Below are positions 63,234 to 64,000 of a DNA stretch of 64,000 nt, piece after piece. The stretch is from Gammaproteobacteria bacterium (GTDB lineage: Bacteria; Pseudomonadota; Gammaproteobacteria; JAJFKO01). The stretch covers positions 1 to 64,000 of the forward strand of contig JANQRR010000025.1 in assembly GCA_028284465.1 (NCBI GenBank). Direction: 5' to 3'. Below the pieces are notes generated by a model. That model was not told where the DNA came from. It saw nothing but the letters and a program-made list of their open reading frames with translations, and made no database searches. A program made the position numbers and the translations under genes. Position 1 is the stretch's first letter. Every line of letters starts with the position of its first letter.

Positions 63234-64000
63234 GTGTCATTATTATATTTTAAAATCGGCGCGGCAGTTTTAATTATTACGTTAAGTTTAATCACTGGTT
63301 TGTTACCGGTTTATGCCAAGGCAACCGAGCATAATAAGCGATTTTTTATTTTAGGTGAGGCGTTTGCTAGCGGTGTGTTTTTAGGCGCAGCATTTTTGCA
63401 TATGTTGCCGCAATCAGTCACTGAATTCACCGCATCGCTTCCGGGTTTTGCCTACCCATTAGCAACTTTAATTTGTTTGCTGGGATTCTTACTATTAGTT
63501 TTTATCGAAAAAATTTATTTTCGCACAGAAGATCTTACGCAAAGCATACAACGCGATATTATGACACCTTACATACTAGCAGTGGTGTTATCGATTCATG
63601 CCTTGATTGGTGGTGCTGCTTTAGGTATTGAAACTACGATGAGCACAGCAATAATTATTTTTATTGCTATCATTGCTCATAAAGGTTCGGCTAGCTTCGC
63701 CTTAGGTATTCAATTAAAAACAGCACGAATTGAATTAACTCGAGCAACTATCATGATCGTTATATTTTCTTGTATGACGCCATTAGGTATTGCTTGTGGG
63801 ACATTAATCGCACAATTTTTAAAACATACCACCGGTGAAATTGTCGAAGCTGTTTTTACTGCTTTTGCTGCCGGTACTTTTTTATATATTGGAACAATAC
63901 ATACCTTTAAAAATATCTTGTCGCCTGTTAAATCACAACGCTTCACTATTTTTTTAGTGTTAGCTTTAGGCGTGTTAATTATGGCATTGCTAGCAATTTG
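63234..64000 (+). CDS. ZIP-family metal transporter (3' end outside window)
   Basis: The frame opens at GTG with GAGG eight bases upstream and stays open to the window edge (at least 255 residues). It shows ZIP membrane helices: GEAFASGVFLGAAFLHMLPQ in helix II, SIHALIGGAALGIE in helix IV, and AHKGSASFALGIQL in helix V with the metal-binding HKG. A cytoplasmic loop lies between. ZIP proteins import zinc, iron or manganese across the inner membrane. About 70 bases separate it from ggt. Confidence 0.9.
   Translation, partial: MSLLYFKIGAAVLIITLSLITGLLPVYAKATEHNKRFFILGEAFASGVFLGAAFLHMLPQSVTEFTASLPGFAYPLATLICLLGFLLLVFIEKIYFRTEDLTQSIQRDIMTPYILAVVLSIHALIGGAALGIETTMSTAIIIFIAIIAHKGSASFALGIQLKTARIELTRATIMIVIFSCMTPLGIACGTLIAQFLKHTTGEIVEAVFTAFAAGTFLYIGTIHTFKNILSPVKSQRFTIFLVLALGVLIMALLAI

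Noticed and set aside
1..64000. tRNA, rRNA, CRISPR arrays, transposases
   Set aside because: I looked for CCA-ended cloverleaf patterns, regular direct repeats and transposase motifs and saw none that could be supported by eye.

Overview
The window looks like chromosome of a gammaproteobacterium with low GC, most plausibly from the order Legionellales (Coxiella/Legionella/Berkiella-like). This is inferred from the gene set, not from a marker phylogeny. The supporting genes are groESL, apaH, folA, gor, prlC, separate glyQ and glyS, gmhB, Com1-like DsbA proteins, LuxR/PAS-kinase signalling genes, and two large, very AT-rich proteins of unknown family that resemble host-directed effectors (one with ankyrin-like repeats, one with an RG-rich tail). 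No tRNA, rRNA, CRISPR array or insertion sequence was seen.

Layout. 1-2.8 kb: end of a DsbA-like lipoprotein gene, a long dispersed palindrome, and groESL with both a sigma-32-type promoter and a perfect CIRCE operator. 2.8-8.1 kb: a wHTH-GHKL-DUF4325 regulator, an ankyrin-like protein and a flavin monooxygenase. 8.2-10.2 kb: a toxin-antitoxin island holding the 5' half of a HigB/Gp49-like toxin, a RelA/SpoT-like protein and a HepT/MntA pair. 10.3-15.3 kb: housekeeping genes (GlcG-like, PEBP, apaH, folA, gamma-carbonic anhydrase, gor, a 2OG oxygenase). 15.4-29.6 kb: surface-sugar block A, with four tandem paralogous GT-C-like membrane proteins, a GT2 transferase, two 2OG oxygenases, an EamA/ArnE-like carrier and a WecE-like aminotransferase. 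29.6-34.0 kb: a regulatory island with an orphan HigA-like antitoxin preceded by the 3' end of its toxin, a LuxR regulator frameshifted at an A-tract, a response regulator, a PAS histidine kinase and an unknown protein. 34.4-48.7 kb: surface-sugar block B, made of a tightly overlapping nine-gene minus-strand operon and a plus-strand operon (PhyH oxygenase, a fifth truncated GT-C paralogue, a transglutaminase-like protein, prlC). 48.7-64 kb: the RG-rich protein, a DsbA/Com1-like protein, glyQ-glyS-gmhB, a small lipoprotein, an AAA/DUF4143 ATPase behind twin palindromic operators, an outer-membrane barrel, a penicillin-acylase-family hydrolase, gamma-glutamyltransferase and the start of a ZIP transporter.

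How the genes fit together. Blocks A and B look like one extended locus for making, lipid-linking, flipping and decorating an unusual amino-sugar-containing surface glycan. Both contain a GT2 transferase paired or associated with a small multi-spanning carrier, DegT-type aminotransferases, non-haem iron oxygenases and members of the same GT-C-like family. Block B adds acyl transfer (GNAT and FemAB-like), an ATP-grasp ligase, an amidohydrolase and a beta-propeller. The five-member GT-C-like family and the nine-gene operon are the best candidates for an undescribed system.

The two halves of the HigBA-type module lie about 21.6 kb apart, on opposite strands, in exactly the geometry a single inversion would give. 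The segment between them may therefore have been inverted.
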